Source: Plotosus lineatus (taxonomy: Eukaryota; Chordata; Actinopteri; Siluriformes; Plotosidae). Taken from it: DNA of 64,000 bases. The position numbers and the translations under genes are program-made. Under the pieces are notes generated by a model. That model had not been told where the DNA came from and did not search any database. It saw nothing but the letters and a program-made list of their open reading frames with translations. Positions 1 through 11,984 of the stretch are shown piece after piece. The stretch's first letter is position 1, and every line of letters begins with the position of its first letter. The stretch covers positions 38,069,064 through 38,133,063 of the forward strand of contig CM045734.1 of assembly GCA_024760905.1 (NCBI GenBank). The letters are read 5' to 3'.

Positions 1-160
1 TCGTCAGCGTGTTTCTGTCCCTTGCTAAAAAGGGTTGTGACAGGAAGGGCATCCGACGTAAAAAACCTCTGCCAAATCAAAACGTGCGAATCAAGATGAT
101 TCGCTGTGGCGACTCCCGAGTAAAAGGGAAAAAGCCGAAAGGAAGACAGACAGACAGACA
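1..160 (+). mobile_element. SINE-A, RTE-tail form, cut by window start
   Basis: This is the 3' half of a SINE-A copy whose tRNA-like head lies outside the window. It begins in the body segment ending GTCAGCGTGTTTCTG, passes through the piece resembling the RTE LINE 5'UTR (AGGAAGGGCATCCGACG) and ends in the LINE-like 3' terminus followed by a (GACA)n tail. The short open frame across it, ending in an I-R-C-G-D-like peptide, is a remnant of the LINE ORF end and not a gene. Confidence 0.85.
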
Positions 161-542
161 GGTAACTGTTGTCATCATTTGGTTACATTATTTACTGATC
201 TGGATGTTTAATTTTTATCACTGTCTTAGAATGTCAACCTCATGAATCTCAGTAATGTTGTATAAGTAGCATAACTGGCCATGTAGTCTCAGTGGGACAG
301 ATGACATACTATTTCTTCCATCACAGAGCCACTCAGCAATCTTAAGTATCTGTGAGGTCATGTATGAGAAAGTGCTTGGATAGCACTTAACTGTAAGTGT
401 ACTATATTACCTTGTGAAATACCGTTAGCAGCTGTTCAAAAATATCTGGTTGACTACGAAATATTGAGTTTAGGGACGTCCTGATTGTCCCTCACTCTCA
501 CAAGTTATGTCATATTACGTACACGACATCAAAATCAGACTA
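161..542. other. No recognisable feature
   Basis: AT-rich sequence without a coding frame, repeat or RNA signature that I can recognise. It separates two repeat insertions. Confidence 0.5.
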
Positions 543-1312
543 CAGGGATCCCTCACTTTCCGCGGTTTATGGGGACCGAGACCCCCCGTGACCACCGATT
601 TCCGCAAAGTAGGATTGACCCCCCCCCTGACTGACATATACATACATATATGTGTATTTAATATCAATAAATACATAATCAATGGTAGAAATGCTTATAA
701 TAACAATTCTTCTTCTTCTATCCTTTCGGCTTTTTCCCTTTCTCAGGGGTCGCCACAGCGAATCATCTGATTCGCACATTTGATTTGGCATAGGTTTTTA
801 CGTCAGATGCCCTTCCTGACACAACCCTTTTAACAAGGGACAGAAACACACTGACGGCTTTGCGGCCTACTCTTTACGAAAGTCAGCAATGGTTCTTTTA
901 CATGCCTCTCACCATAGACAGTGAGGGACATGGCCTGCCTTTGATAACCCAGTTAGCTGCACTGGGGGGGACAGTGACAACCTTGTGGAGACTCGAACCC
1001 CCAACCTTAGGATCAGCGATCCTGTGCCCTATCCACTAGACCACCACTGCCCTCGCTTATAATAACAATTAAACATTCAAAAGTAATGCATAAGATATAA
1101 ATAAAAATATAAATACACACATACAGATGCACACCTCACATAAAAATGTAAGTAGTTTTGTTGTGGGGTTTTAGCATGTATTTTGTTTTTGTTTGTTTAT
1201 AGGGTTTTTTTTTTTTTTTTTGCATAATTGGCCTTGTTTTGTGGCATTTTCCTTTACTTTTCCCCTATTTTTAATGTTTTTCGATGCATATTTTTGAAAA
1301 ACCCGTGATGCA
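543..1312 (+). mobile_element. MITE1 copy (pogo/Tigger-type), 3' truncated, SINE-interrupted
   Basis: Starts with CAGGGATCCCTCACTTTC right after a TA dinucleotide, as expected for a Tc1/mariner-superfamily element with TA target duplication. The interior matches the other MITE1 copies at 20035, 27104 and 45269. It is split by a SINE-A insertion at 709-1054 and resumes at 1071. It runs out near 1312, inside the segment that precedes the 3' terminus in the complete copy at 45269-46942, so the 3' TIR is lost. No ORF; non-autonomous. Confidence 0.8.
709..1054 (-). mobile_element. SINE-A, RTE-tail form, full length
   Basis: Minus-strand tRNA-derived SINE. The head carries an A-box-like TGGTCTAGTGG and a B-box-like GGTTCGAGTC, and the 3' end is the RTE-type tail ending (GAA)n. 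It is flanked by a perfect 16-bp target-site duplication, GCTTATAATAACAATT, at 693-708 and 1055-1070, which proves insertion into the MITE1 copy. Transcription would be by RNA polymerase III from the internal boxes; mobilisation would depend on a LINE with the same tail. Confidence 0.9.
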
Positions 1313-1315
1313 CAG

Positions 1316-1550
1316 ATCAGTTCCTTGGTCTTAGTAAAATTAAACTGCAGATGGTCCCACTCACTTCATGTGGTGCCCAGTGTTTCTGACCACCATATCT
1401 AATATGCTCGGATGCAGGCGCTTCTGGACAGGTAGTCCACAATCCAGGCCACAGGAAAGGTATTCACCTACATTGCCATCAGCTTCTCAGCCAGGAGAGC
1501 TGACCTGTTGGTGTTGAATGCAGCATCTGAGCTGAGATACATTCAATAAG
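1316..1550 (-). pseudogene. Decayed Rex1/L2-like LINE reverse transcriptase fragment
   Basis: Read on the minus strand, one frame gives SDAAFNTNRSALLAEKL, then after a stop VNTFPVAWIVDYLS, and after further stops FNFTKTKEL. This order (S-x-A-F-N-T, W-I-x-D-Y-L, T-K-T-K-E-L) is characteristic of the RT palm of fish Rex1/L2-like non-LTR elements. At least three in-frame stops lie within about 80 codons, so it is dead. The clade is inferred from motif memory and not from a search. It is directly abutted by the truncated MITE1 on its left. Confidence 0.65.
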
Positions 1551-1726
1551 CTTGTCGATGTCATCACCGTGGTGCTTACAAAGCGCCAGTGAATCTGTAA
1601 GTTCAAATTAGAACTGTAGCTCCTCCAAGGCCTCCTCCAACCATCTCCTAACAGTCATCGTAGTCATGGGCCCCCTCAGTGAAGTCAGTTTTTACCCAGA
1701 AAAAGGGTCGTGCTTATTGAAGGCAT

Positions 1727-2055
1727 GCAGTGGTGGTCTAGTGGTAAAGGGTGCTGGATTGCTGATCCAAAGGTTGGGGGTTCGAGTCCCACTCTCCAGA
1801 AGGTTGTCACTGTCCCCCCAATGCAGCTAACTGGGTTATCAAAGGTGGGCCATGTCTCTCACTGTCTATGGTGAGAGGCATGTAAAAGACACATTGCTGA
1901 CTTTCGTAAAGAGTAGGCTGCAAAGTCGTCAGCGTGTTTCTGTCCCTTGCTAAAAGGGTCGAAACCTCTGCCAAATCAAACGTGCGAATCAGATGATTCG
2001 CTGTGGCGACTCCCGAGTAAAAGGGAAAAAGCCGAAAGGAAGACAGACAGACAGT
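1727..2055 (+). mobile_element. SINE-A, RTE-tail form, full length
   Basis: Plus-strand copy from GCAGTGGTGGTCTAGTGG through the B-box GGTTCGAGTCC, the conserved body, a shortened LINE 5'UTR-like piece and the LINE 3' terminus, ending in (GACA)n like the copy at the window start. No convincing target duplication is seen. A SINE-B copy begins 30 bp downstream. Confidence 0.9.
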
Positions 2056-2084
2056 CTGATAAGGCTTTTATAAATGTTTATGTA

Positions 2085-2442
2085 GGGCGGCACAGTGGTG
2101 TAGTGGTCAGCACAGTTGCCTCACAGAAAGAAGGCCTGGGTTTGATTCCCAGCCTGGATGGTTCTGTGTGGAGTTTGCATGTTACCCTCGTGCTTGCTTG
2201 GGTTTCCTCCAGGTACTCTGGGTTCTTCACACAGTTAAAAAACGTGCACAGTAGGTCAATTGGCCATTTCCAAGTCTTCCCTAGATGTGAATGGTTATGC
2301 GAGTGTTTGTCCTGCGATGGCCTGGCAAGCTGTCCAGGGTGTACCCCGCTCATGCCCGGAGTCGGCTGAGATGGGCACCAGCCTCCCCGCGAACCTAATT
2401 AGGATTAAGCAGTTCAGAAAATGAATGAATGAATGAATGAAA
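2085..2442 (+). mobile_element. SINE-B with L2-like tail
   Basis: Starts GGGCGGCACAGTGGTGTAG (A-box-like) and carries a degenerate B-box GGTTTGATTCC. Then follow the conserved GTGTGGAGTTTGCATGTT body and a 3' module (CCTGCGATGGCCTGGCAAG to AGGATTAAGC) ending in (ATGA)n. The terminal module and simple repeat resemble fish L2-type LINE ends. The ORFs across it are incidental. Confidence 0.85.
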
Positions 2443-4689
2443 TATTTCTGATGCAGTTGTATTGCCGTTGACGTGAAGGGAGCACTACCCTTTATTAAGG
2501 TATTTTACCGGTTTGCCATCTGTGGAGTCTGTATGCAGTTCTGTTCTTTTAAATAACTATACATTTTCAGCAGCTGTCATGGCCTCCTTGCATGCATAAT
2601 TTTTTTAATGTTCACATTGAAAATGTTTATTGATCCTGTGCATTTAGATAAACAGAGGCTCAACTGAGTCTTTCCAGTGAGGTTTTTTCCCCTTAGGATG
2701 TTAGGTTAAATTTCACTATTTGTAATTGAGCAAAATTATGATGCAGATTTTGCTGCTATTTCCTTGCTTTAGCCTTTAATATTAACCAATTTATTTTGAA
2801 AAGGTGTTTTTGGGAAAATCCTGATTATACTTTCTTTTTTTATTTATTTTGAACTAGATCACTTGTACAGGTTTATGTATGCATTTTTTTTCCCATGATC
2901 ACTGTCCTGTTCCTCAAAGCTGCCTCTTTTTTCTATGGAAGGTACTAGAAAAATAAAGCTTATTATTATTCGTATTATATTTCCACTGTAGCCATGCAAA
3001 AGCCATCAGAAACACAAGCCATTGCCCTGCTTCACTTTTTTCCATCCCAAACACTGGAATGAACGTCCTTCATCGGTGTTCCAACTCAAACACCTCTGCT
3101 TCTCTCTGCAGCTTTCCAGGTTTCCTTAGGTGGCCCTGGTTCTTCTCTCTCTGTGTGTGTGGGTGGGTGCGTGTGTGTGGTCTTCAGCAAAGCAGCCGCT
3201 AACTGCCCCGAGCTTTTCCTGTGCTGCTTCTTTCCTACACCTCTCTGTTACCCGCTCTCACTCTCTGTAAATCTATCTATTGCTCTCTTTCTCACCCCAG
3301 TGCCAAGTGCTTGCTCTCTGCAAAACTGCTCTGACTGCAGACTCGGGATGGCAAATATTTACACAATGTGCTGCTGGAATGCTGGCGTTTCGTGGCCTGA
3401 TGCGGCTCTGCAGAAGGGGTGCATCATTGCATTCAATCATCCGTATTATGCTGCCTTTGAGAAAGATTTATGGCTTTATGGAGCATCTTCTCTTTAGTCT
3501 GGCAAAAAAAAACAAAAAACATAAGAGTGTGGCAACTAACTGCAGGTTTCAGTCATACCAGGAAGAACTCAAAGCTTGTGATCTCAGAGACCATTCAGAC
3601 CGGAATTATATTGTAATTATATTTATATATAATAAAGATTGGAATGGAAAGACAGTGCAATGCAACCATATTCATGGCCATGACATACAGCAATTTGTTA
3701 TTTTAAAATATTGTGCATGCTAGCTCCTATTATCGTGTCATGTGATTTAATATGAAGATTCATTTTCACTTGTATCAATAACCAAAATGTCCCAACACAC
3801 CTGAGTAAGTTATGATACATCCTGAACCAGTAGTAGTGCAGTGGGTGCTCCCCATCATCCTTTCTTTATCCTGTCTCGTAGCTGACTACCTATCTTGGCA
3901 ACATTACGAAAAGGAAGTTAGTTATTTGATATTTCTTTACCATTCTTATAAGAGTTTTCTTATGAAACAGCCTGGGATCATTTATATACCTGGATATATC
4001 CACAAAAATTAATCAGCTGCTTTACTAGCTATCTCATTGTAGCCTCATTGTTTCTGTTCTTCAGAGAAAAGAGTTGAGCCTGATGTGGATTTCTGCTGTT
4101 TTAGCACATTCATCTCATGGTACAATGACGGTGTGTATTCTGAAATGCTTTTCTGCTCACTGAGGTTGTAAAGAGAAACGACAATTTGGACATCAGCTCA
4201 CACTGTTCTTTCCGTTCTTGTTTGACCTTTCTTATCAGCAACCTGTTTCTGGAGAGGAAAGTTGGTCTGCATCTGAATATTGGCCTCTGTACTATTCATA
4301 TGCAAAACGTAGTGCATACAATGTCTGAATACTCAGTGGTCGAACCATCATGCAAACACACCACACCAATGAAATCTCAATTTTAGAGTAATTTTAGAAG
4401 AATTTCCAGAGGAAAACAGAACAATGATGGTGAATTGAAGAGAAGATGGCCGTTGCAGCATTCAAGAGGTAGAAAAGAAACAGTTTAATATTTTTGGGGT
4501 TGCATAAACATTTGTGAGTCAATCTAGCACAACTCGGTGCTTGTCATCAAATTTCATTGAGCAGAAAAGGTCTCCAGAAATTCAAATTCCTACTTGCTAC
4601 TTGATTCTCCAACAGAATTTTATGATTTCAATAACATCTCTTAATTGATTTGTGTGCGTGGAGTGGGGGAGGGGGGTAAAACCATGGTC
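2443..4689. other. No recognisable gene or repeat
   Basis: Apparently unique AT-rich sequence. Open frames such as those at 3153-3497 and 3280-3723 show no domain, signal or splice structure that I recognise. The segment around 3130-3300 is pyrimidine- and (GT)-rich. Confidence 0.5.
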
Positions 4690-4994
4690 CATTCATTTTC
4701 TAAGATGCTTAATCCCAATTAGGGTTGTAGGGAACTTGGTGCCCATATCAACCGACTCTGGGTGAGGGCAGAGTACACCCTGGACAGCTCTCCAGGTCAT
4801 TACCAGGGTCACCACACATACAAAAGGCAATTTTGAACAGCTAATTGGCCGACTGTGCATGCTTTTACACTGAGGGAAGAAACCCATGCCAGCCCGGGGA
4901 GAACATACAAACTCCATTATGAAATGCCTCAAGCTCGGGAAGCGAACCCAGGACCTTATTGTTGCTAGTGCCTTTGCCACCGGGCCACCAATTC
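4690..4994 (-). mobile_element. SINE-B with L2-like tail
   Basis: Minus-strand SINE-B: the (ATGA)-type tail end lies at about 4690, then the GGGTGAGGGCAGAGTACACC module and the AACATACAAACTCC body; the degenerate head ends near 4990. Short ATTCATT motifs flank both sides as a possible target duplication. More diverged than the copy at 2085. Confidence 0.8.
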
Positions 4995-5383
4995 ATTCAA
5001 GAAAGGAGGGACTCAAAGTGACCCGAATATATGGTATTATTATACAGTTCATACCATTGTGATAAAATTTGCAGAGACAAAAACAAAATGTTAGATGTAA
5101 GTCAACTTTCAAACCTTTTTTTTGGGGTTTTCATATGAAACTTTATCATCCAATATCTACATGATATTACATAAAAACGTATGAACAGATCTTTCTAATG
5201 TCACATTCATCATTCTAGTGTAAACATCTCAGTTTTTTCCGTCTTTGAACTGCTGGGTCAAAGGACAGGTAAGGTGGAGGCAGAGTGTGTCTGAAAAGTG
5301 GGTGTAGTATTGTTTACATACTTCTAGAATGTAATACACGGAAGGTCAGGTCGTAAACTCTTTGTACATACTGATCTTTTTGA

Positions 5384-5511
5384 TGGCCCTGTGATGGACT
5401 GATGAACTGTCCAGAGTGTATTCTGCCTTTGCGTAAAGTTGGCTGAGATAGTCTTCAACCTCCTTGTGACCCTAATAGAATTAAGAGGTTCAGCAAATAA
5501 ATGAATAATTA
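5384..5511 (+). mobile_element. L2-like SINE tail fragment
   Basis: Only the 3' module is present (CCTGTGATGGACTGATGAAC through GAATTAAGAGGTTCAG, then (ATGAATA)n), matching the tails of the SINE-B and SINE-A/L2 copies. It is a 5'-truncated insertion whose head type cannot be told. Confidence 0.7.
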
Positions 5512-6337
5512 ATTTTAGTGAATGCTATGCATGTGCATATATGGTTTTCTGATATTAATAAGCATTCCATGCTGAAAGTTACTGAGGTTCATGTGAACAT
5601 TAATGAAAGCTCTTCATCTGTATCTGCATGATTTTATGCATCGTGCCACTGTCGCGTGATTTGCTGATTGCATAATAACATGAAGATTAATAGCAGGAGT
5701 AAACAAAGTCTACAACTTGCAATTTGGAATAAAAGGGAGTAATGATAGCAGGCTTTCACCTCTAATTACGTTTGTGTTTTTAATAGTGAAGCCTGAAATG
5801 CTTTTCCAAATACAATATGGCGATCACAACAGAAAAACACATGTGGACATGAATCACTAGGATATGAAAGCAAGGAGAGATAAGGTGTCTCTACTGACCT
5901 TTGAAATGTCAAGTCGATGAATTGTTCAAACTTTCATTTATCTGCCCTGACTGTTTCAGAGATATGAAAACACCTTGGCAAAACACAATTTACGTCCAAA
6001 TAAGATAGTGCCTGGTCCAGAGCTTTTCGTTCACCAGTTACAAGTGTTTATCAGGCTGTGTTACGCTATTATAGAATGCATTGTGCTGTAGGTGACAGCA
6101 GTGCAGTGCTTCAGTTATCAGCTAGTGCTTTTCCTTTGTCTTTTGACTGTTATCACCATATCTCTGCATCTCAGCCAGTCCAAGGACCTGCCCCTGAACT
6201 AACTTATCTCAGACAGTAGCTTTATACCTTAGAGGTGAGGTGTTGGGACTCTTAACACCTAGAAAGCTGATAAAAACTTACTTGGAGTTCATACAGAACA
6301 TAAGAGACCTGTTGAGTCCTCCTTGCTGTTGGCATTA
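5512..6337. other. No recognisable feature
   Basis: AT-rich, apparently unique sequence with no supported gene or repeat. Confidence 0.5.
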
Positions 6338-6355
6338 CAGTGGTATCTCACTTTA

Positions 6356-6664
6356 GTGGGGCCGGTGGTGTAGGGTTAGGGTGCTGCACTCCTGATCGAG
6401 AGGTTGTGAGTTCAAATCCCACTGAGACCCTCACTGTGCTAAGACCCCTGGGCAAGGTCTCAACCACAAGTGTGCCTATGTTCACCCAGCAGTATAAATG
6501 GGTACCAGTAAAAATATACTGGGAAGGTAACCTGCGACGGACTAGCGTCCCATCCAGGAGGAGTTCAACTCCTGGTCGCTTCACGCTACAGAAACCGGGG
6601 ATAAGCACCGGCCTGATGAGCCACTATGACTCGGGTGTAAAAGCCCAACAGACTTGCCTTTGAA
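6356..6664 (+). mobile_element. SINE-C
   Basis: Starts GGGGCCGGTGGTGTAGGG, with B-box-like GTTCAAATCCC about 50 bp in, then the body AAGACCCCTGGGCAAGG, CAGTATAAATGGGTACCAG and ACTAGCGTCCCATCCAG, and ends AAGCCCAACAGACTTGCC. It is tRNA-derived by layout. It sits inside the 5' TIR region of the Tigger-like composite. Confidence 0.85.
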
Positions 6665-7067
6665 AGTCTCACCAAATGAAAAATGCAGGTCACGAAACGA
6701 ATTTTTTCTCTGGATACGAAACAAGTTCACGTTACGAAAGCACCATTCAAATGCGCCATTCAAACATGCCATTCAAACACGCCATTCAAGCATTCATACA
6801 ATGCATGAGCTGCTCTCCTATCAATGACGTTCAAACATCCCACCTGCTGGTCTTCCATTAGCTAGGAGGGATGACCACAGCTCCCTCTTATTGGCTATCT
6901 CCCAACATCCCGCCCCGCTGGCCTCCCATTGGCTAGGAGGGATGATGCAGCTCCCTCCCATTTGCTATTATGGAGCTGCATCTCCCATGACGCTTTTCGT
7001 GTAATTACGTTTTTTCGATTATTGCTTTTTTTAATTTGTCAAATTTTGAGTTTCTTCTTCCAGTTCA

Positions 7068-7069
<2 letters not shown>

Positions 7070-7128
<59 letters not shown>
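7070..7128. repeat. (TA)n microsatellite
   Basis: Uninterrupted TA repeat of about 58 bp inside the Tigger-like composite. Confidence 0.95.
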
Positions 7129-8301
7129 CATGTTACCCTTGTGGTAAGATGTCGTCTCTGTGATCTTTGTGTTTAAACTGTTTTGCGGACTTTTGTAACC
7201 CGAAGCAAATATGGTTGGTGAGAAGCATAAGCCTACTAGCATGGGTGCAAGTCTCATACACAGAGATGAATTAACTATCTGCTCCAATTGGCGCAATCTA
7301 CCATACATCTCAGTTAAGCAAAGAGAGTTGTAAAATGAATGAAAGCCCGAATCCAGAAAAGAAAGAGAACTCTCCGCTCTGCTGGTGATTTACATCAGTG
7401 CAGGCTGAGTACTAAACGAGTATTCAAGGGCACACCTTGCTCACTTGAAAGACCGGATGTCCATATAACCCGCGCTTTGTCTCAAGGACAAACAAGTGCA
7501 CTACTTTCGATGTTTAGCGCCTCACATATTGTTAGCGTTGATTGGCTGTTTTAAGCCTCATGTAATGTGACTTGGCTCAGCTTCATGTAATGTGACTCGG
7601 ATCAGCTTCATGTAAAGTGACCATTCGTCGACCATCGGAACCATTTACAAGCAGAAAGATTGCATCATAGAGAATTTTAAAGGTTATATTTGATACTGTA
7701 TTTGATATTTGATGAGTGAATTTGATTAAAATTTATCAATTTGAAATTATTTTGCTTGAATTTAATTTATTTGAAATTAATATTGATATTATTTTATATA
7801 TTTGATATTGTTTTACAATGTTATGTTTATAATAATTGATTTAGGGGTGTTTTATGAGATACGGTAATGGTATTTATGGATGTATAGTACAGTACGAGTG
7901 TCATACGTCACACGTTATACGTCACTGTAACAACTTACGTTCACTTTCAACTTATGTTCGGCCGTCTGGAACCAATTAAAAACATAAGTCGGGGAGCGTC
8001 TGTAAAATGCAGTTCAATTTATGAAAAATGCAGGTTACGAAAAAAGCTCTGGAACGGATTAATTTCGTAAAGTGAGGTACCACTGTGTCAGAATAAATTG
8101 GTTATTCCTCTCAGAGTGTGAATGATCATACTCTTCTTTGCAAACAGTTCGTCTTAACTCAGACCGAGGATCATAGTTAACCAGAATCAGGAATTTATGC
8201 TGGAAAGATAAAGAAAATAATAAAAGAAAGAAGCATTGACTATCGTTATATCTAAACAAATTGTTAATGAGAGGAATTACATGTCACTCATTGGGCGTGG
8301 G

Positions 8302-8632
8302 CAGTGGTGGCCTGGTGGTAAAACGTGCTGGGTCGCTGATCCTAGGGTTGAGGCTTTGAGTCCCACTCTCCACAAGGTTGTCACTGTACCCCCAGTCAAA
8401 GGCCGGCCATGTCTCTCACCGTCTATGTTGAGAGGCTCATGTAAAAGAACCATTACTGACTTTCGTAGAGAGTAGCTGCAAAGCCGTCAGCGTGTTTCTG
8501 CTTCTTGCTAAACTATTGTGAAGAAAGGGCATCCGACATAAACACCTATGCTAAATCAAACATGCGATAATTCGCTGTGCCGACCCCTGGATAAAAGGAA
8601 ACAGCCGAAAGGAAAAGAAGCTGAAGAAGAAG
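8302..8632 (+). mobile_element. SINE-A, RTE-tail form, with long TSD
   Basis: Full-length SINE-A whose tail ends GAAGAAGAAG, like the RTE LINE copy B tail. It is flanked by a roughly 22-bp imperfect target duplication, CATGTCAYTCATTGGGC followed by R-TGGG, at 8280-8301 and 8634-8655 (two differences). The long, slightly diverged duplication is typical of LINE-driven insertion and indicates moderate age. Confidence 0.9.
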
Positions 8633-8655
8633 ACATGTCATTCATTGGGCATGGG

Positions 8656-9717
8656 TTTTTATACAATACTTGTTTACATTAGATAGGTAGTCAAATATCT
8701 GTTAACTATACTGGTTATAAATCATAAAATAATTTAAAAACACTCTGTACTAGTTACCGAGGTAATGTGATCTCAGTGCATTACGTTACAAAACAATTTC
8801 CTCCTATATTTGTCTGCCAGAGAAGTTGTAATGATTATGTAAGTGAAATGTAAAATGATTTCTCTGCTTTCCATATTCTGAATGTTTGACATGCCACTAA
8901 AAGGTAAAATTTAGTGCGTGCTAGTCCGGCCCCTGGTGGGGCACAGTTAAGTGGTCTCCACATTAAATTGGACATCCCACACAAATCTCATTTTAGTTTG
9001 CCTTTCGTGTGTGGTGTACAGTATATTAAAACAATTATTCACGTCAAGCTCAACTATCATCTCAGGGACTATTTAGCAATATGCACCTTGCTTTCAATAA
9101 ATAATTGTTATAAATACCATTATCTATCCGTGCATCTATGATTTACTTCTTTAATACTTTTAAGTCATTTTCTGTAGAAAGCATTGTAGCATGAAAGTAA
9201 GTGAAGGGGTTTTCCACTGAGCAGCTGCAGGCCTTAGTGAAAGTATTTCCTCTGTTAGTCAGGTGACTATGCCGAGGCCTGACAGAGATTTATAGCCCTC
9301 CTGACGCATTCCTCTTTCCATCTGAACAAACTTTCTTTTATCTTCCCTTCTCTTTACACTCCCACCATTTCAGCCCCTTCTCTGACTCTGCATGGAGAAG
9401 TGTAAATGTAAATTGAATGTAAACTCGGGATTAAGGTTTTCATGCATGCAAAGAGCTAAAGGTCCATCGAGGCTCATTTATTCTGGTGCTGCATTGCAGA
9501 TTTGTTTGACGTGATTGAGTGTCTAGTTTGAGAGTAATGTTACATTAATGAAGTTATATGTTAACTTTTTGTGCTGCTACTACAAATGCTTATGTTCAAA
9601 TTGAGTGCAATATGGTAACAACACTTATGAACTGTGTGTGTAGGAGATGAGGCCCTGGCTTAGTATGACCACGATTTCCTGCTAAGTGTGGAAAGGCTCC
9701 TGAAAGATTGCACTGAG

Positions 9718-9757
<40 letters not shown>

Positions 9758-10525
9758 AGAAAGTCAGCTGCACATCCTCCAAAAAGAGCAGCTACAGGCC
9801 ATTTAGACTGTGCACGTCCTGTGAGCCCCAATGAAAGTAGGGAGCATAGAAAACCCCCCCAGCTCCAGTCAGCATGACCTGGTAACCCTCAGAGTGAGAT
9901 TCCTGCATCTCAGCCTGGAAGGGCAGAACAAAACAGAGCTGTACCTGAAGAGCCATCCACCACACCAGCAGAGCAGAGAAACCGAACAATCAGAAGAGCT
10001 CCATCAGTCAATTTCTCCAGAAACAGCTCATCTCAAGAGAGGGGGGTCAAGCAGAGGCCAGGCAGAGCAGAGGATAGACTGAAGAGGATGAGTTCTGTCA
10101 GAAGCAAAAGCAATAAAACAGTAGATAGGCCTGAGTGGCAGACCTATACACACTGGGAAAAATAAAAACTATTTATAAGTCCAACCTCGCCATTTTCAAG
10201 CTACTCCGTCCTGTCAGATTGTGAGGTGGAGATTAGAGATGGAAGGGACCTGCTAATGCCTGTTAGAAAAGCCTCTCCTGCTACAAAGACCTGATGGAAA
10301 TAAAAGCACTTAAAAAGAGTCTTGTTCTGCTGATGCCAAGCAAAGTCTGCATCTTTCTTTTAGCTTTCAGGGCCTCATTCAAGACGAGAGGACTACAAGA
10401 AGGGGCTGGTGGTGGTGGTGGTTGTTATAGGCTCAGACAATAGCACTCTGTTTTTATACCCTTCCATGAAAAAGCAGTTAAAACAGGTGTGTCTTTTAAA
10501 ATTCAACAAGATCCGCTTTTATTAT
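8656..10525. other. Mostly unrecognised; contains a (GA)n tract
   Basis: No supported gene. A (GA)n tract lies at 9719-9752. The ORF at 9831-10082 (83 residues, rich in S, Q and E) has no recognisable domain or splice context and I do not call it a gene. Confidence 0.5.
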
Positions 10526-10527
10526 AA

Positions 10528-10556
<29 letters not shown>
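10526..10556. repeat. (GT)n microsatellite
   Basis: About 15 GT units followed by GCATGCATGCATG. Confidence 0.9.
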
Positions 10557-10559
<3 letters not shown>

Positions 10560-10678
10560 CATGCATGCATGTCTGGATGTGCTTTTGTTTGAATAGGTAG
10601 TTTTCATTTAGAAATTATAGGAATAAAAACTAAAGACTACATAAAATCAAACCTGACCACTTTTGCTTACCTTTTACT

Positions 10679-10981
10679 TATTGGGGCCGGTGGCGTAGTC
10701 GTTAGGGTGCTGCACTCATGATCTTGAGGCTGTGTTTTCAAATCCCAGTGAGACCCTCACTGTGCTAAGACCCCTGGGCAAGGTCTCAATGACAAGTGTG
10801 CCTCTGTTCATCCAGCAGTATAAATGGGTGCCAGTAAAATATACTGGGAAGGTAACCAGCGATGGACTAGCGTCCCATCCAGGAGGAGTTGAACTCCTAG
10901 TTGCTTCACACTATGGAAACCAGGGATAGGCACCAGCCTGATGAAACGCTATGGTTTGGGTGTAAAAAGCCCATCGGACTT
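10679..10981 (+). mobile_element. SINE-C with 11-bp TSD
   Basis: Full-length SINE-C starting GGGGCCGGTGGCGTAGTCG. The perfect duplication TACCTTTTACT at 10668-10678 and 10982-10992 fixes both ends and shows that the element ends in AAAGCCCATCGGACT with no simple-repeat tail. Confidence 0.9.
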
Positions 10982-10992
10982 TACCTTTTACT

Positions 10993-11984
10993 CACACCAT
11001 CACTTCCAGACCCTTACATGATCGATTTCTTGTTTTGTTTTGTTCTTTTCATCAATATACAGTGACTTCTTGCACCTCTGAAGTTTCTACAAGTGGTGTG
11101 CGTTAGCATAAGCACTCACTGAAGATACTGTTAGGTGTTTGTTTATCGAGGGCTTAAAACCCTGCCCATGTACATCCTTTTTTTCTGACCCAGAAATATA
11201 GGCAAAAAATGTATTAAAATGTTAAGGATAAAAATCTGAAAAATTATTGTCTATGTCAGACTTGCTCGTCTCCCCCCCCCCCCCCCCGTAAAAATTTTAA
11301 TCCATATTTATCAAATTGTAAAATCCAAACTTTGGACATTTAGGCGGTGCTGGTTTTAAGTCCTAGTTATATAAGGTGTCATTTCTTTAGTATAAATTAC
11401 TTTATATAATTTAATTTGCTTATATTAATTAATATCAAATGGCTAGGTCTTAAATTATTCTGTAATTCTGTGATAAATTGAAAAAATAAGCGACTTAAAT
11501 TTGACTTCGTAACTTTAATAGAAATTTGAATGAACTTGAATCAGCAGTAAGATCTTACGCTAATACCTCATGATTCAAATGAATGATTCTCTTTATATGT
11601 AAACTCAGGAAGCAAAGATGTTCGAATGAAGTAAATTTTCCTGGGTCCAAAATTTCTTTTACAAATACTTTTGGGTATAATTCAGCAATAGATTTATGTG
11701 AATCCAGCTTGATGAGGCCCATCAAGTGAAAATAAGTGAAAGTGTTTTTTCTCTTGCTACTCGCTTTGTGGATGACTCTTCTTCAGGATGTCCCTTTCTT
11801 TTCTTGAACATTTTTAACATGGTTTGTTTCTGCCTTCTTTTCAAAACCTTACGGAAGTGGCTCATTACCTCATCGTTAAAAGGTATTCAGAGTGCTGCTA
11901 GCGCTTGAGCTTAGGTTTAGCACTTTAGCTCACCTTTAGAGTTTTAGCTTAGCTTTAGTGCTTTAGCTTTAGGATGATGCATAG
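10993..11984. other. No gene; poly-C run and degenerate TTTAGC-type repeat
   Basis: Contains a homopolymer C run at 11273-11287 and, at 11895-11972, a degenerate direct repeat built on TTTAGCACTTTAGCTTTAG. Otherwise nothing recognisable. Confidence 0.55.

Larger units (their letters stand above)
6338..8085 (+). mobile_element. Composite Tigger/pogo-like element
   Basis: The outer termini are CAGTGGTATCTCACTTTA at 6338 and TAAAGTGAGGTACCACTG ending at 8085, an inverted pair preceded by TA. Inside are a SINE-C insertion (6356-6664), a (TA)n tract, and from about 7005 to 8002 sequence of the Tigger family seen complete at 61718-62560. That inner part includes its 3' terminus GGGGAGCGTCTG and the start of its helix-turn-helix gene near 7211, which diverges after about 15 codons. 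So this is one TIR element carrying a remnant of another. No intact transposase. Confidence 0.75.

Noticed and set aside
3153..3723. Overlapping ORFs suggesting a small gene
   Set aside because: Two overlapping frames without domains, over a (GT)/(CT)-rich stretch; no supporting structure.
9831..10082. Protein-coding ORF of 83 residues
   Set aside because: No domain, no splice signals of quality and no codon pattern distinct from the surroundings.
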